This document shows positions 27,414 through 38,100 of a stretch of DNA of 64,000 bases, piece by piece; position 1 is the first letter of the stretch; every line of letters begins with the position of its first letter. The notes beneath the pieces were generated by a model that worked only from the letters and a program-made list of their open reading frames with translations, had not been told where the DNA came from and did not search any database. The position numbers and the translations under genes are program-made. The stretch spans positions 1 through 64,000 of the forward strand of contig CAZLZR010000019.1 in the NCBI GenBank assembly GCA_964564015.1, given 5' to 3'. Source of the DNA: Acetivibrio sp964564015 (GTDB taxonomy: Bacteria > Bacillota > Clostridia > Acetivibrionales > Acetivibrionaceae).

Positions 27414-28292
27414 ATGATAAGTGATAATAAATTGGTGTATAAACAATTTTTGAAGCGGTTTGGGACAGTTATTATATGCCTGTTTTTAGTTATTGCTTCC
27501 GGTGGATGCGACAGGAAAAAGTCGGATGCTAATAAAATATCTGAAGCCTACATTAATGGTTTTGCGAAATTGTATGAGCAAGGAAATGAGTATACCGATC
27601 AAGGCCTGCAGATTCAGGCACAATACGCTTATGGTTGGTCGGCTGCTTCTGTTTCTGCAATGCGTTACTGTGTGGACTGCCTGATCTATTTGAGAGGTGA
27701 GGGCAACACGTTGGAAGAGGTTGTGGACGGACGTTTGGACAACTGGGATAAGATAGCCGCGATGAATTACGCTTCTCCATATCCCTATTATTTTGAAGGG
27801 TTGGTATATAATTCTCAGGCAAAGGATGAAGATGCATGCAAATGCTACGAAAAAGCGTTGGTAAATCCGGCTTTTTCACCTAAGAACGATGAAGCCTTAA
27901 TGGTATTGATTACTATGAATGTAGTTGAATTGAAGTCCCTCAAAAAGAAGTTAGTTGCCTTGGAAGAAAAGATTTTTTCCGTATACAAGCCTGAAATATC
28001 AAATTATCTGCGCAGTGAGCTCAACTATAGCGATAAATATCTGCGCACCCTGGCCAGGGAAACTCTTGCAGCGGATAAATCCAATTATCGCGGGGCGCTT
28101 AGGCATTATGAGATGGCTCTTTCGGTCAATCCTTTTGAAGGTGATAATTTTGTGGGATGTGCGCTGATGCACCTTTATATGGACGAAATAGATAAAACGT
28201 ACTTTTATGTCAATGAAGGATTGTATGTGGATCCTGACCATGAGGGCTTGAAAAGAATAGCCGGCATACTGAATGAGGAGGCGTCAAAATGA
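27414..28292 (+). CDS. TPR-like lipoprotein, 292 aa
   Basis: The N-terminal segment TVIICLFLVIASGGC is a lipoprotein signal with lipobox. The mature part is helical and shows tetratricopeptide-like repeats: YPYYFEGLVYNSQAKDEDA followed by CYEKAL, and NYRGALRHYEMALSVNPFEG, then YFYVNEGLYVDPDH. Such repeats usually hold protein partners. ATG 27414 has GGGAGG 8 bases upstream. The stop overlaps the next start (ATGA), so expression is coupled to the secreted protein that follows. The partner could be either neighbour in the operon. The function is unknown. Confidence 0.75.
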   Translation: MISDNKLVYKQFLKRFGTVIICLFLVIASGGCDRKKSDANKISEAYINGFAKLYEQGNEYTDQGLQIQAQYAYGWSAASVSAMRYCVDCLIYLRGEGNTLEEVVDGRLDNWDKIAAMNYASPYPYYFEGLVYNSQAKDEDACKCYEKALVNPAFSPKNDEALMVLITMNVVELKSLKKKLVALEEKIFSVYKPEISNYLRSELNYSDKYLRTLARETLAADKSNYRGALRHYEMALSVNPFEGDNFVGCALMHLYMDEIDKTYFYVNEGLYVDPDHEGLKRIAGILNEEASK

Positions 28293-29692
28293 TTAAAAAA
28301 CTGTGCTGTCTGTTAACAGCGGTTGTAATACTCATATGTATTTACCCATCGAACGTTTTAGCTTCGTCTGTTATCGACCTGTCTCGGGTCAAGTTTAAAT
28401 CCGGTAGTGAACCTCTCGTTCTTAAGTTTGGAGATATAAGTCTGGAAGGCGAAGTCCGCAATGACTTTCCTTTTACAGAGGAAGAAATCGATAAAATAGT
28501 AAAGGATACCTTGAAATCAATGGGATTGAGTGAACTCGATATTAAGGAAGACAATCAAATTGTTGAGAAAGCCAGACGTGCCTCTGAATTCACGAAGGAA
28601 GATATGCAGAGGGTGAAAGATAACTTTATAAAATCTATGAAGGTAGTCCCGAAAGCAGGTAAGGTTGCGGACATCCTGAGTGTGATAGATAAATATATGA
28701 ATAGCAGCAGTTGGGATGATATTGGCACAGCTTCTGCCGACCTTTTGGAAAATTCCGCAAAAGACTGGGTGAAGGATACGGCCAGCGGCTTTGTGGACAA
28801 ATCAGGGAAGTTGCGTATAAGTGTCGATAAAACAATGGAGACGGCGGAAAATCTGGTGTCAATCGTGGAGTTTTGCGATATGCTTGCGGATGAACATGCC
28901 AGAACGAAACAGAAGTGGAAGTCTATTGCTGATGGCGCCAATGCGAAACGGAGACTCAACGATTTTTACTCTAAGCTACAAAGTAGGATTGAATCATATA
29001 AATACAAAAGCGACAGGTCGGCTTGGATTATTGACTTCAGGGATGCTATGGACGGACGGAACTTTACGTTTTTCGGTGTGGACAGCAATTACCAGATATG
29101 GCGTCTAGATATGTATTTAAAGCAGACGCAAACAAACAGAAATGGAAGTGCAGCAGGCTACTATGAGGGCGAGTTTAATTTGACTGCCGAGCATGATATG
29201 AGCAGCTTTACGTCCAGAGCGCATGAGGCAGTTAGAAATATGGGTGAGCTTGGGACAGCAATCAAAAAAGTAGAGAAAACGCCTGGGTATATAGTAAAAC
29301 TTACCACTACTTCCAGTGGTTCGGCAAGCATTTTGCGGACTATTAATGGGGATTGCGAAGCTAATATTGAGGAATCAGGTAATATCACATTTTCTATGAA
29401 AGTAGAGAACGATGACACAAGAGTAAGAATAAATGGCGTTGAGGTAGATATGAATTTCTCTTCAAAAGGCAGCAATAAAGCAAAGGGCGTCGGGCAAATG
29501 TCATTTCAAATTTCAGCCCAAGAGGAAGACATCATAGTTGGTGGCGGCTCCGGTAATTTAGGTCTCATTATGCCTAATGTCAAAAGTTCCTTCAGCTTTA
29601 ACGGTTCCGGTACCATGAATGTCGGTTGGGACAATGGAATATGGAAACCCTGGGAGGGTACGGAAAAGACGCTGGAGCATGCAGGGAAATAA
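28289..29692 (+). CDS. Secreted protein of unknown function, 467 aa
   Basis: A Sec signal peptide (about residues 1-25, ending NVLAS) leads to a long helical region (about 60-240) with charged segments such as FPFTEEEIDKIVKDTLKSMG and FTKEDMQRVKDNFIKSMKVV. A beta-rich, Ser/Gly-rich C-terminal half follows (GYYEGEFNLTAEHDMSSF, FSFNGSGTMNVGWDNGIWKP). No lipobox, anchor or sorting signal is seen, so it may be released or held by the two lipoproteins encoded just upstream. It overlaps the preceding gene by four bases. No family is recognised. The combination of helical and beta halves is reminiscent of pore-forming or matrix proteins, but this is only an impression. Confidence 0.75.
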   Translation: MIKKLCCLLTAVVILICIYPSNVLASSVIDLSRVKFKSGSEPLVLKFGDISLEGEVRNDFPFTEEEIDKIVKDTLKSMGLSELDIKEDNQIVEKARRASEFTKEDMQRVKDNFIKSMKVVPKAGKVADILSVIDKYMNSSSWDDIGTASADLLENSAKDWVKDTASGFVDKSGKLRISVDKTMETAENLVSIVEFCDMLADEHARTKQKWKSIADGANAKRRLNDFYSKLQSRIESYKYKSDRSAWIIDFRDAMDGRNFTFFGVDSNYQIWRLDMYLKQTQTNRNGSAAGYYEGEFNLTAEHDMSSFTSRAHEAVRNMGELGTAIKKVEKTPGYIVKLTTTSSGSASILRTINGDCEANIEESGNITFSMKVENDDTRVRINGVEVDMNFSSKGSNKAKGVGQMSFQISAQEEDIIVGGGSGNLGLIMPNVKSSFSFNGSGTMNVGWDNGIWKPWEGTEKTLEHAGK

Positions 29693-29881
29693 CTATAGTT
29701 GATCATGTGATAATTCTATGTTCAGGAGTACACAAGAAGGCTGGTGCCCCGTATCAGAATTGTAAACGAGGCACAGTCAGAAGTAATGCATATTCAAATT
29801 TTTAAGACTGAAAATTTTATGTCAAATAATACGGGCAGATAATCTTCATAACTCCCTATGCAAGAGTTATTTTATACTCTG

Positions 29882-30535
29882 TTACCTGATATAAGTGTTT
29901 CCATCTAAAGGTATGAGCACTTGTAAAGGAGGCGTTCCTGCTGCTATGCCTATAGCGTAAATAGTGTAGAATCTTCCGGCTTCTAATCTGATGTTTGGAA
30001 CATATAATATTCTTTGCCCGCTTCCAGCAACGTTAAGATTAAATGTATATATGCCTGGATTTACAGGTATATATTGAGTTATACCTTTATATGCAACATT
30101 ACTGAATGCTACCACCCCGTTTTGCATTACCAGATCAACATTGGGTGCGTTGGGAGAAAGGTGTACAAACCTCAACATTAACTTGCCGGAAGGGATATTC
30201 ATGCGAGGTTCTTCAACTGGAAGCAAGGTGATGTCTGGAGACAGACCGATAGCGGATACAGTAAATATTGACCCGCCGGGTATATTGATATTTGTACTTA
30301 AAACTGGATTTGTTGTCTGTCCTGATGGGAAAACAACTATGTTATAATTTCCTCCAGGTATAGCAAAATATTCGGTGAACTGTCTGTAACTAAGATTTCT
30401 TGCTATAGGGCTTCCATTTGCATAAATATCAACGGCCGGAGTATTTGGTGAAGCATGTAGCAGCCTGATGTATGAAGGTGCTGGTGGCTGTCTAGAATAA
30501 GGGTTATATTGAGAATTGAAATAATTATCATACAT
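29882..30535 (-). CDS. DUF4397-domain protein
   Basis: The protein has two copies of a beta-sandwich of the DUF4397 type. The first begins YIRLLHASPNTPAVDIYANG and the second LRFVHLSPNAPNVDLVMQNG. Each is followed by the typical Y-x-x-I-x-x-G-x-Y/Q turn and a strand ending in YTIYAIG or VSAIG. No signal peptide is visible; the short N-terminus (DNYFNSQYNPYSRQPPAP) is Tyr/Asn/Pro-rich, like clostridial spore or surface proteins. DUF4397 has no assigned reaction. ATG 30535 is preceded by GAGGTG. It is divergent from the GGDEF-EAL gene. Confidence 0.88.
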   Translation of the reverse strand: MYDNYFNSQYNPYSRQPPAPSYIRLLHASPNTPAVDIYANGSPIARNLSYRQFTEYFAIPGGNYNIVVFPSGQTTNPVLSTNINIPGGSIFTVSAIGLSPDITLLPVEEPRMNIPSGKLMLRFVHLSPNAPNVDLVMQNGVVAFSNVAYKGITQYIPVNPGIYTFNLNVAGSGQRILYVPNIRLEAGRFYTIYAIGIAAGTPPLQVLIPLDGNTYIR

Positions 30536-30767
30536 TTATTATTTACACCTCATTTTTATTTTTATTTTTACGATATTATATTCAAGAGGTATAAATAAAG
30601 TTCTTGTTCATAAGGTGATGGAAAAACGGAAAATAGTTTTGCGTACTGATGAAGAATCGGAAGATTTTTAGAGGAATTTTTGAATAAATTGTCGAATAAT
30701 ATACCAGACCATTTTTTCTTCTTTTATTGTAATATTGCAAAAGGTTTAAAGTGAGGGATGGTGCGGG

Positions 30768-33700
30768 ATGCCTTTACCATATTTGTTTTCATTTGTTTTC
30801 ATTATTGCTTGTGCAATATTTTTGTTTTATGGTTTGTTTATACTTTCTTTAAGCTCAAAATCAACTAAGCACCGTATTTTTTTTATTAGTTGCTTAAGCT
30901 TGTCATTGTGGGCGTTTTCTTTATCGATCTCAAATACTGCTCATGATTATGAGACGTGTTTGTTCTGGAGACGAGTTGGTGCATTTGGTTGGGGTTCTTT
31001 TTTCAGTTTTTTGTTGCATTTTATTATAATTCTGACTGAAAAAGGGGAGATCTTAAAGAGAAAGTGGTTATATATACCAATATACTTTCCTGCAGTTGTA
31101 AGTATTTTTGTTTTTGGACTTTACAGCAGGATAGCGGTAGGAACATATAAACTGGTAAATACCTATGCAGGGTGGGTGAATATATCTTATAATACATTTT
31201 GGGACTGGTTTTATAATTTATATTACATAAGCTTTTCATTAATCGGAATTGCAATGATTATAGATTGGGGAAGGCTGTCTAGTGAAAAAGAAAAAAAGAA
31301 ACAGGTTTATTTGATAAGTATTTCGTTTTTTGTGGCGATTTTGGTTGGAACTATGACAGAGTTTGTCATTAATGCAACTTTTTACTTTAAATCCCCCCAA
31401 TTAGCTCCCATAATCATTCTCATTCCTATATCTGTTATGTTTTATTGTATCAAAAGGTACGGCTTTATTGTAAAGGAACAAGACAATAGAACAGAGGATG
31501 TTGGAAATATACTTAGTGAAGATGGGCGGGTAAAGCTATATTTATATTTAAGCCTTGCCTATTTGTTAGGTGGTTTTGTTAATTTTATCGCACAGTATTT
31601 TTCTAAAAGGGAGTCATTAGAGGTTGCATTGACTTTCGGCATTATGATGGCACTTTTTGGATTGATTTTGTATCTTGTTCAAAAGACCAGAATCGATATG
31701 TATCATAAAGATATACTGTCAAATGTCATTACTACAATATCAATTCCTATTATGATTTTAAAGCATAGTAACTATTCGCCTTTTTATGCGGGCTTATTTC
31801 CAATAATTTTTATTATCTCGTCAATTGCATTCAATAAAAGGCTTATGCTTATTATGAATGGGTCATCTACTATATTGACACTGATCTGGATATGGATTAA
31901 ATCGCCGACTGTAACGGTTACGTTTACAAGTACAGACCATATTGTAAGAATATGTACATTAGTTGCTATAATTGCCATGGCGTTTTATATCAACCACGTC
32001 TATACTCGGCGGCTTTTTGAAAATGAGGAGAAACTAAGCATTCAGAAGCTGCTGTCGCGTATATCTTCCATTTTTGTAAATACCAATGACAGCAATATAG
32101 ATGACAGAATTAATGAGGTGCTAAGATTGTGCGGAGAGCATTACAAGACGGACCGCGTCTATGCATTGATTTTTTCCGATGGACAAAAAAATTTGAATCT
32201 TATTTATGAATGGCGCCTCGCCGGGATTGAACCGCGAAAGGACATTTTTAGTGAGATGGACGTTACAAAAATTACCGAGTGGATAAATGTGGATAGAATT
32301 CTTCGACAAGGAAATATCTGTATCTCTGATGTGGCTGCAACATCTGAAGATAGTATGGAAAAAGAATATATGAATGATAATAAAATAAAGTCGATGATTA
32401 TAAGCCCATTATGGAACCAAGACTGTATTATAGGTTTAATGGGCTTTGAGAATGTCAGCCGCAAAATAAACGTCAAAGAGTACCAGAAGGAAACCTTGAA
32501 AGTGTTGGCACATTTGCTGTCGGATATAGTGCTCAAGGTTGAGGCTGAAAAAGAAATTAAGTATAGAGCCAATTATGATGCTTTAACAGGTTTGCCGAAC
32601 AGGACTATGTTTATGAGTCAGCTCAGACGTGATATTAATATGGCAAAACGTGCAGAAAAGCTTGTTGGAGTTGTATTTGTAGATATTGATTCCTTTAAGT
32701 ACCTGAATGATACTCTTGGACATGACGGTGGGGATTCGTTATTGTTGAAAATAGGAGAAAGAATATCGGGTTGTCTGAGAATATATGATATTGTTGCGCG
32801 ATTTGGTGGAGATGAATTTGTTATAATAATTCCACAAGCTTCTTATGTTGAAGATATTTGTTCAGTCGCAGTAAAAATTACTGAAAGCTTCAAACAGCCA
32901 TTGACAGTAAATAATCAGGAGTTTTTTGTAACTGTCAGCATGGGGGTATCGGTTTTTCCCTTGGATGGTACAGAAGCCGAAGAACTGGTAAAAAATGCTG
33001 ATGCTGCAATGTGTGTTTCCAAAGAGAATGGAAAAAACAAGTATACTTTGTGCTCTGCTTTTTTGAAAGAAGAGATTGAAGTGAACGCACTCCTTTCAAA
33101 CAGTTTGCATCTGGCATTGCAGAGAAAGGAGTTTTTGTTGTACTATCAACCTCAGGTAAATTCAATAACCGGGGAAATAGTTGGTGTAGAGGCTTTGATT
33201 CGCTGGAATCACCCTGATAAAGGAATGATATCGCCAGGGGTGTTTATTCCGCTAACTGAAAAAAATGGGTTGATTAATCATATAGGTCAATGGGTGCTGC
33301 ATGAAGCATGCGTTCAAAACAAAATATGGCAAAGCATGGGGCTGCCGCCGATAAGAATGGCTGTTAACCTGTCTTTAGGACAGTTTTTGAATTCAAATCT
33401 GGTTGCTACTGTAGAAAGTATTCTCAAAAAAACAGAATTGGATCCATCCCTTCTTGAGTTGGAAGTTACGGAAAGTATCGCTACCTATGACCCGGAGTAT
33501 ATAATAAGCACATTGAACAAGTTAAAAGCTTTGGGAGTTATGATTTCTATTGATGACTTTGGTACTGAATATTCATCTCTGAGCAGGTTGAAAATCATGC
33601 CTGTTGATAAGATAAAAATAGATATGAGATTTATACAGGGCATTTGCACGGGATCTAAAGACGAAAGTATCGTTAAAGTAATGCTGCAATTGGGTAAAAC

Positions 33701-33857
33701 CTTTGGACTTAAAGTTTTGGCTGAGGGAGTGGAAAATGAGCAGCAATTGGCATTTCTTAGAGAAAATTATTGTGATGAGATTCAGGGGTACTACTTTTAT
33801 AAGCCAATGCGGGCAGAAGAACTTGAGCATATTCTGAAAAACATAAAGTCCCATTGA
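30768..33857 (+). CDS. Membrane GGDEF-EAL c-di-GMP signalling protein
   Basis: This 1029-residue chain starts with a histidine-kinase-type seven-helix membrane sensor (about 1-235). More membrane helices follow to about 415 and then a GAF-like domain (about 425-590). The GGDEF domain carries an intact RFGGDEF (GGDEF 680-684) with GLPNRTMF upstream, and the EAL domain carries EALIRW (808-810), ELEVTES, IDDFGTEYSSL and LAEGVE. The protein could both make and break c-di-GMP; the GAF or membrane part would choose the direction. The ribosome site GTGAGGG precedes ATG 30768 by about 10 bases. It is followed by a 270-base gap with a terminator, so it is probably monocistronic. Confidence 0.92.
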   Translation: MPLPYLFSFVFIIACAIFLFYGLFILSLSSKSTKHRIFFISCLSLSLWAFSLSISNTAHDYETCLFWRRVGAFGWGSFFSFLLHFIIILTEKGEILKRKWLYIPIYFPAVVSIFVFGLYSRIAVGTYKLVNTYAGWVNISYNTFWDWFYNLYYISFSLIGIAMIIDWGRLSSEKEKKKQVYLISISFFVAILVGTMTEFVINATFYFKSPQLAPIIILIPISVMFYCIKRYGFIVKEQDNRTEDVGNILSEDGRVKLYLYLSLAYLLGGFVNFIAQYFSKRESLEVALTFGIMMALFGLILYLVQKTRIDMYHKDILSNVITTISIPIMILKHSNYSPFYAGLFPIIFIISSIAFNKRLMLIMNGSSTILTLIWIWIKSPTVTVTFTSTDHIVRICTLVAIIAMAFYINHVYTRRLFENEEKLSIQKLLSRISSIFVNTNDSNIDDRINEVLRLCGEHYKTDRVYALIFSDGQKNLNLIYEWRLAGIEPRKDIFSEMDVTKITEWINVDRILRQGNICISDVAATSEDSMEKEYMNDNKIKSMIISPLWNQDCIIGLMGFENVSRKINVKEYQKETLKVLAHLLSDIVLKVEAEKEIKYRANYDALTGLPNRTMFMSQLRRDINMAKRAEKLVGVVFVDIDSFKYLNDTLGHDGGDSLLLKIGERISGCLRIYDIVARFGGDEFVIIIPQASYVEDICSVAVKITESFKQPLTVNNQEFFVTVSMGVSVFPLDGTEAEELVKNADAAMCVSKENGKNKYTLCSAFLKEEIEVNALLSNSLHLALQRKEFLLYYQPQVNSITGEIVGVEALIRWNHPDKGMISPGVFIPLTEKNGLINHIGQWVLHEACVQNKIWQSMGLPPIRMAVNLSLGQFLNSNLVATVESILKKTELDPSLLELEVTESIATYDPEYIISTLNKLKALGVMISIDDFGTEYSSLSRLKIMPVDKIKIDMRFIQGICTGSKDESIVKVMLQLGKTFGLKVLAEGVENEQQLAFLRENYCDEIQGYYFYKPMRAEELEHILKNIKSH

Positions 33858-34064
33858 TAAATCTGTACTTCGTGGTGTTTATATCCGTAAAATAAAATAC
33901 GATAATTCTGATAGGAATTTTTATAAAAGCAATTGACAAATAATCAATAATTGTGTTGATATAAGCATCATAAAACATATGGAAATACATAGTAATGATA
34001 TGTAATTTTATTATTGCAGTTTTCTATACCGGAAGCAGCAGTAAAGAGTGAAATCTGATTTAAA

Positions 34065-34109
34065 AAGCACAACAGGAGCTCCGTGACCTATGGAGTACCT
34101 GTTGTGCTT
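34065..34109 (-). terminator. Terminator between convergent genes
   Basis: AAGCACAACAGGAGCTCC (34065-34082) pairs with 34092-34109, with one two-base mismatch and a 9-base loop. Read on the minus strand the stem is followed by TTTTTAAAT, a good intrinsic terminator for the GreA-domain gene. It could also stop transcripts from the GGDEF-EAL gene. Confidence 0.8.
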
Positions 34110-34130
34110 CTTGAACAAACAGAAATGGGA

Positions 34131-34649
34131 TTACATATTTATATTTCTAATAGTACCTAATGCAGGGCTTATCGTGCCTGATAACTTATTTACTGTCTTG
34201 ATATCAGGTATGGTGATTTGCTTTATCAGATAATGCAATTCACCTGTAGGAATCTGAATGCTTACATTTTCTTTTTCCTTTTTAAGCAGCAAAGACCTCC
34301 CCAACGGAGAAAGACAGGATGCACAGTCAATGCTCGTGTCGTGTTGATTTCTATAGGGCAAAACAATACGGTACTGGTAGTCTTCCATATCGTCTGAATC
34401 GTAGACATCGACAATACTGCCGATAATTACGAAAGGACAACTGTTTTTGCCTCCCGCACCAATGCTTACCGTATTCAAGTAGTCTTTGATATTGTTTAAG
34501 TACTCGTTGAAAAATTCTTCAAAATTCATACTTTCCAGTGTTTCATCAGCATAGAGTTTCTTAAATAGAAGCTCCTGCTCTTTTTCAATCTCGTCAACAT
34601 GCCAGGTTAAATAATCATACACTTTTTTGGATAATAAGTTTTTACACAT
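34131..34649 (-). CDS. Protein with GreA/GreB C-terminal-like domain
   Basis: The N-terminal 80 residues are helical and acidic (VDEIEKEQELLFKKLYADE). The C-terminal half matches the FKBP-like domain of GreA, GreB and Rnk: FVIIGSIVDVYDSDDMEDYQ, then YRIVLPYRN, SCLSPLGRSLLLKKEKE and IQIPTGELHYLIKQI. Gre factors enter the RNA polymerase secondary channel. This one lacks the recognisable GreA coiled-coil tip, so it may bind polymerase differently. I choose ATG 34649 because GAGGGAG lies 6 bases upstream; ATG 34655 touches that site. A good promoter lies about 100 bases upstream. Confidence 0.8.
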   Translation of the reverse strand: MCKNLLSKKVYDYLTWHVDEIEKEQELLFKKLYADETLESMNFEEFFNEYLNNIKDYLNTVSIGAGGKNSCPFVIIGSIVDVYDSDDMEDYQYRIVLPYRNQHDTSIDCASCLSPLGRSLLLKKEKENVSIQIPTGELHYLIKQITIPDIKTVNKLSGTISPALGTIRNINM

Positions 34650-34708
34650 TTCCATCTCCCTCTTTTTTGTTAGTGTTATTAAATGGAAAATCCCTGAATA
34701 ATAGAACA

Positions 34709-34778
34709 AGGCATCTCGCAAGGTTTGTTGCGAAACGCCTATATTATACATGATAACATAAATGTAAATGTGTGTCAA
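34709..34778 (-). promoter_or_regulatory. Promoter and leader hairpin of the GreA-domain gene
   Basis: On the minus strand TTGACA (34773-34778) and TATCAT (34750-34755) are 17 bases apart, near consensus. Just downstream the transcript can form a 13-pair stem, AGGCGTTTCGCAA (34728-34740) with TTGCGAGATGCCT (34709-34721), and a 6-base loop. It lies about 60 bases before the start codon, so it could act as an attenuator, a protein-binding site or a stability element. Confidence 0.65.
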
Positions 34779-35193
34779 GGATGTTTTGATTTTACATTTA
34801 GTTGCTGGCTGGATATTAAATGGATGGCATGGAATTTTGTTGCAGAGAAATACCCTAGTTTTAAATCGGCGAAGCCGCCTTATTAATTTTTCTGTTTATA
34901 TAGCTTTCCTAAGAGGTATATATTAACGATATTCTTAAAATAAGTTTGTTAAAAAGCAAATTTATTTTAAGATTTACTTCCTTTGTTTGTCGTAGCAGGC
35001 ATTACTGCTTTGATTGCGGCTTCCGACGCTATATGCTGTCAGGAATAGACAATGATGTTGATATCATAGAATTTTTATGAAACAAAATTCAGGGTTCGCT
35101 ATTTCTGCTTAGGTTTGTATATCTGTATGTAAAATTCTTTAAATATGAATAGGTATAACTATAATTAATTACTAATGAAGGAGGAAAAAGAAG
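34779..35193. other. Intergenic region before pyruvate:ferredoxin oxidoreductase
   Basis: No supported gene. It holds an AT-rich inverted repeat, CTTAAAATAAGTTTG (34934-34948) with 34957-34971, 14 of 15 pairs with an 8-base loop, which may be an operator. A short hydrophobic open stretch follows (LLPLFVVAGITALIAASDA, about 34975-35043) with no start. The last 15 bases contain AGGAGGA for the next gene. Confidence 0.4.
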
Positions 35194-38100
35194 TTGAAAA
35201 CTGTAAAAACGATGGATGGCAATATGGCGGCGGCACATGTTGCTTATGCATTCACTGAGGTTGCCGCAATTTATCCAATTACACCGTCTTCCAATATGGC
35301 GGAAAACGTCGATACATGGAGTACCGGCGGAAGGAAAAATATTTTCGGACAAGAGGTTAAAGTTGTTGAAATGCAGTCTGAAGCCGGTGCTGCAGGAACT
35401 GTACACGGGTCTTTAGCAGCAGGGGCTTTAACAACAACATTTACAGCATCACAGGGATTATTGCTAATGATTCCGAACATGTATAAGATTTCCGGAGAGT
35501 TGCTGCCGGGGGTTTTCCATGTGAGTGCGCGTGCACTTGCTGCCCATGCACTGTCTATATTTGGTGATCAATCGGATGTGATGGCTTGCCGTCAGACCGG
35601 TTTTGCGCTTCTGGCTTCCGGAAATGCGCAGGAAGTCATGGATTTGGGCGCAATAGCACACCTGGCAGCAATAAAGGGACGTGTTCCTTTTCTACATTTC
35701 TTTGATGGGTTCAGAACATCCCATGAAATTCAGAAAATTGAAGTAATTGAGTATGAAAATCTTGCAAAACTTGTTGATTATGAAGCACTGAATGAGTTCA
35801 GAAAAAGGGCATTAAATCCTGAACATCCCGTTACAAAAGGAACTGCGCAAAACCCGGATATATACTTCCAGGCAAGGGAAGCATCAAATAAGTTTTATAA
35901 TGCCATTCCAGAAATAGTAGAAAACTATATGGAGGAAATCAACAAGCTTACCGGAAGGAAGTATAATCTGTTTGACTACTATGGTGACCCTGATGCCGAT
36001 CGTGTGATAATAGCAATGGGTTCGGTCTGTGACACCATTGAAGAAACAATTGATTACCTTGCAAAAAAAGGTGAAAAGGTTGGAGTTGTAAAAGTTCATC
36101 TTTACAGACCATTTTCTGTAAAGCATTTCTTAAACGCTATACCAAAAACTGCAAAAAAAATAGCTGTCCTTGACAGGACAAAGGAACCCGGTTCTTTGGG
36201 AGAGCCTTTATATGAAGATGTTCGTACCGCCTTCTATGATGAGAAGGTCAGACCTGTTATAGTTGGTGGCAGGTATGGCTTGGGTATGAAGGATACAACA
36301 CCTGAACAAATCATTGCGGTATATGAAAACTTGAAAATGGACGAAATCAAAAACCATTTTACTATAGGAATTATCGATGATGTTACTTTTACTTCTTTGA
36401 ACCTGGGAGAAGAAGTGGATATAGTGCCGGAAGGAACTGTAAGCTGTAAATTCTGGGGACTTGGATCTGACGGAACTGTAGGTGCAAATAAAAACTCCAT
36501 TAAAATAATCGGAGATCATACGGATATGTATGTTCAGGGGTATTTTTACTATGATTCCAAAAAATCCGGAGGAGTAACAGTATCACACTTAAGATTCGGC
36601 GAGAAGCCGATAAGATCTTCTTACCTTATCAAAAAGGCTGATTTTGTTGCCTGCCACAATCCATCTTATATCGATAAATTTGAAATAGTAAACGATATAA
36701 AAGAAGGCGGCACGTTTTTATTGAACTGCAGTTGGAAAGATGATGAACTTGAAGAGAAGCTACCTGCAAAGGTAAAAGCGTATATTGCAAAAAATAATAT
36801 AAAGTTATATACAATAGATGCTTTTGATATAGCAGGAAAAATTGGGCTTGGAGCCAGAATCAACCTCATTATGCAGGCTGCATTCTTTAAATTGACCAAT
36901 ATCATTCCTCTCGATGATGCAGTGAAATATATGAAGGAGGCTGCATTGAAGAGCTATGGAAGTAAAGGTGATAAAATTGTCAGTATGAATTATGAGGCGA
37001 TAGATGCCGGAATTGAATCCCTCGTCAAGGTAGAAGTACCTTCAAACTGGGTTAATGATAGCAACGGTGAAGTTATCGATAACAGAGAGGTTCCTGAATT
37101 TATTAAAAATATTGTAGAACCCATTAACAGGATGGAGGGAGACAATCTTCCGGTCAGTGCCTTCAATGGGATAGAAGACGGTACTTTTATAATGGGAACC
37201 TCGGCCTATGAAAAGAGATGTATTGCTGTAAACGTTCCTGAGTGGAAGCCGGAAAATTGCATACAGTGCAACCAATGCGCATATGTCTGTCCGCATGCTG
37301 TAATAAGGCCTTTCTTACTGGATGAAGATGAACAAAAAAATGCTCCGGAAGGCTTTAATACGATAAAAACTGTTGGTAAGGAACTTGCAGGTTATAATTT
37401 CCGTATTCAGATAAGCCCTATGGATTGTACCGGCTGCGGAAACTGTGCCCAGGTTTGTCCCGCAAAGGTTAAGGCTCTTGAAATGAAGCCTGTTGAAACA
37501 CAGTTGGATAAGGTTGAATTGTGGAATTATGCTATGACACTATCTCACAAACCTAATATGTTAAATCCCGAAACCGTAAAGGGAAGCCAATTTGAGCAGC
37601 CTTTACTGGAATTCTCAGGTGCCTGTGGCGGATGTGGAGAAACACCATATGCAAAACTAATTACGCAACTATTTGGTGACAGAATGATGATAGCAAATGC
37701 AACAGGTTGCTCCACAATATGGGGTGCGAGTGCTCCTTCAACGCCTTACACAGTGAATAAGGAAGGACGTGGACCGGCATGGGCAAACTCATTATTTGAG
37801 GATAATGCTGAGTTTGGGTACGGAATGTATCTTGGAGTTAACCAGATACGTGATAAAATAGCACAATTGGCGAAGGAAGCCATGGAATTGAATATACCGG
37901 ACGAAATTAAAGACTTGCTTAAGGAGTGGCTTGATAGCAAAAGTAATGGCAAGGCCACAAGGAAGATAGCTGACAGGTTGCTGCCCCTTATTGAGAACTT
38001 TAGCTCAGAGGATGAAAAAGCAAATAAAATTATAAGTGAAATTTATGAGAAAAAGGACTTCCTGGTTAAGAAGTCTCAATGGATTTTCGGTGGTGACGGA

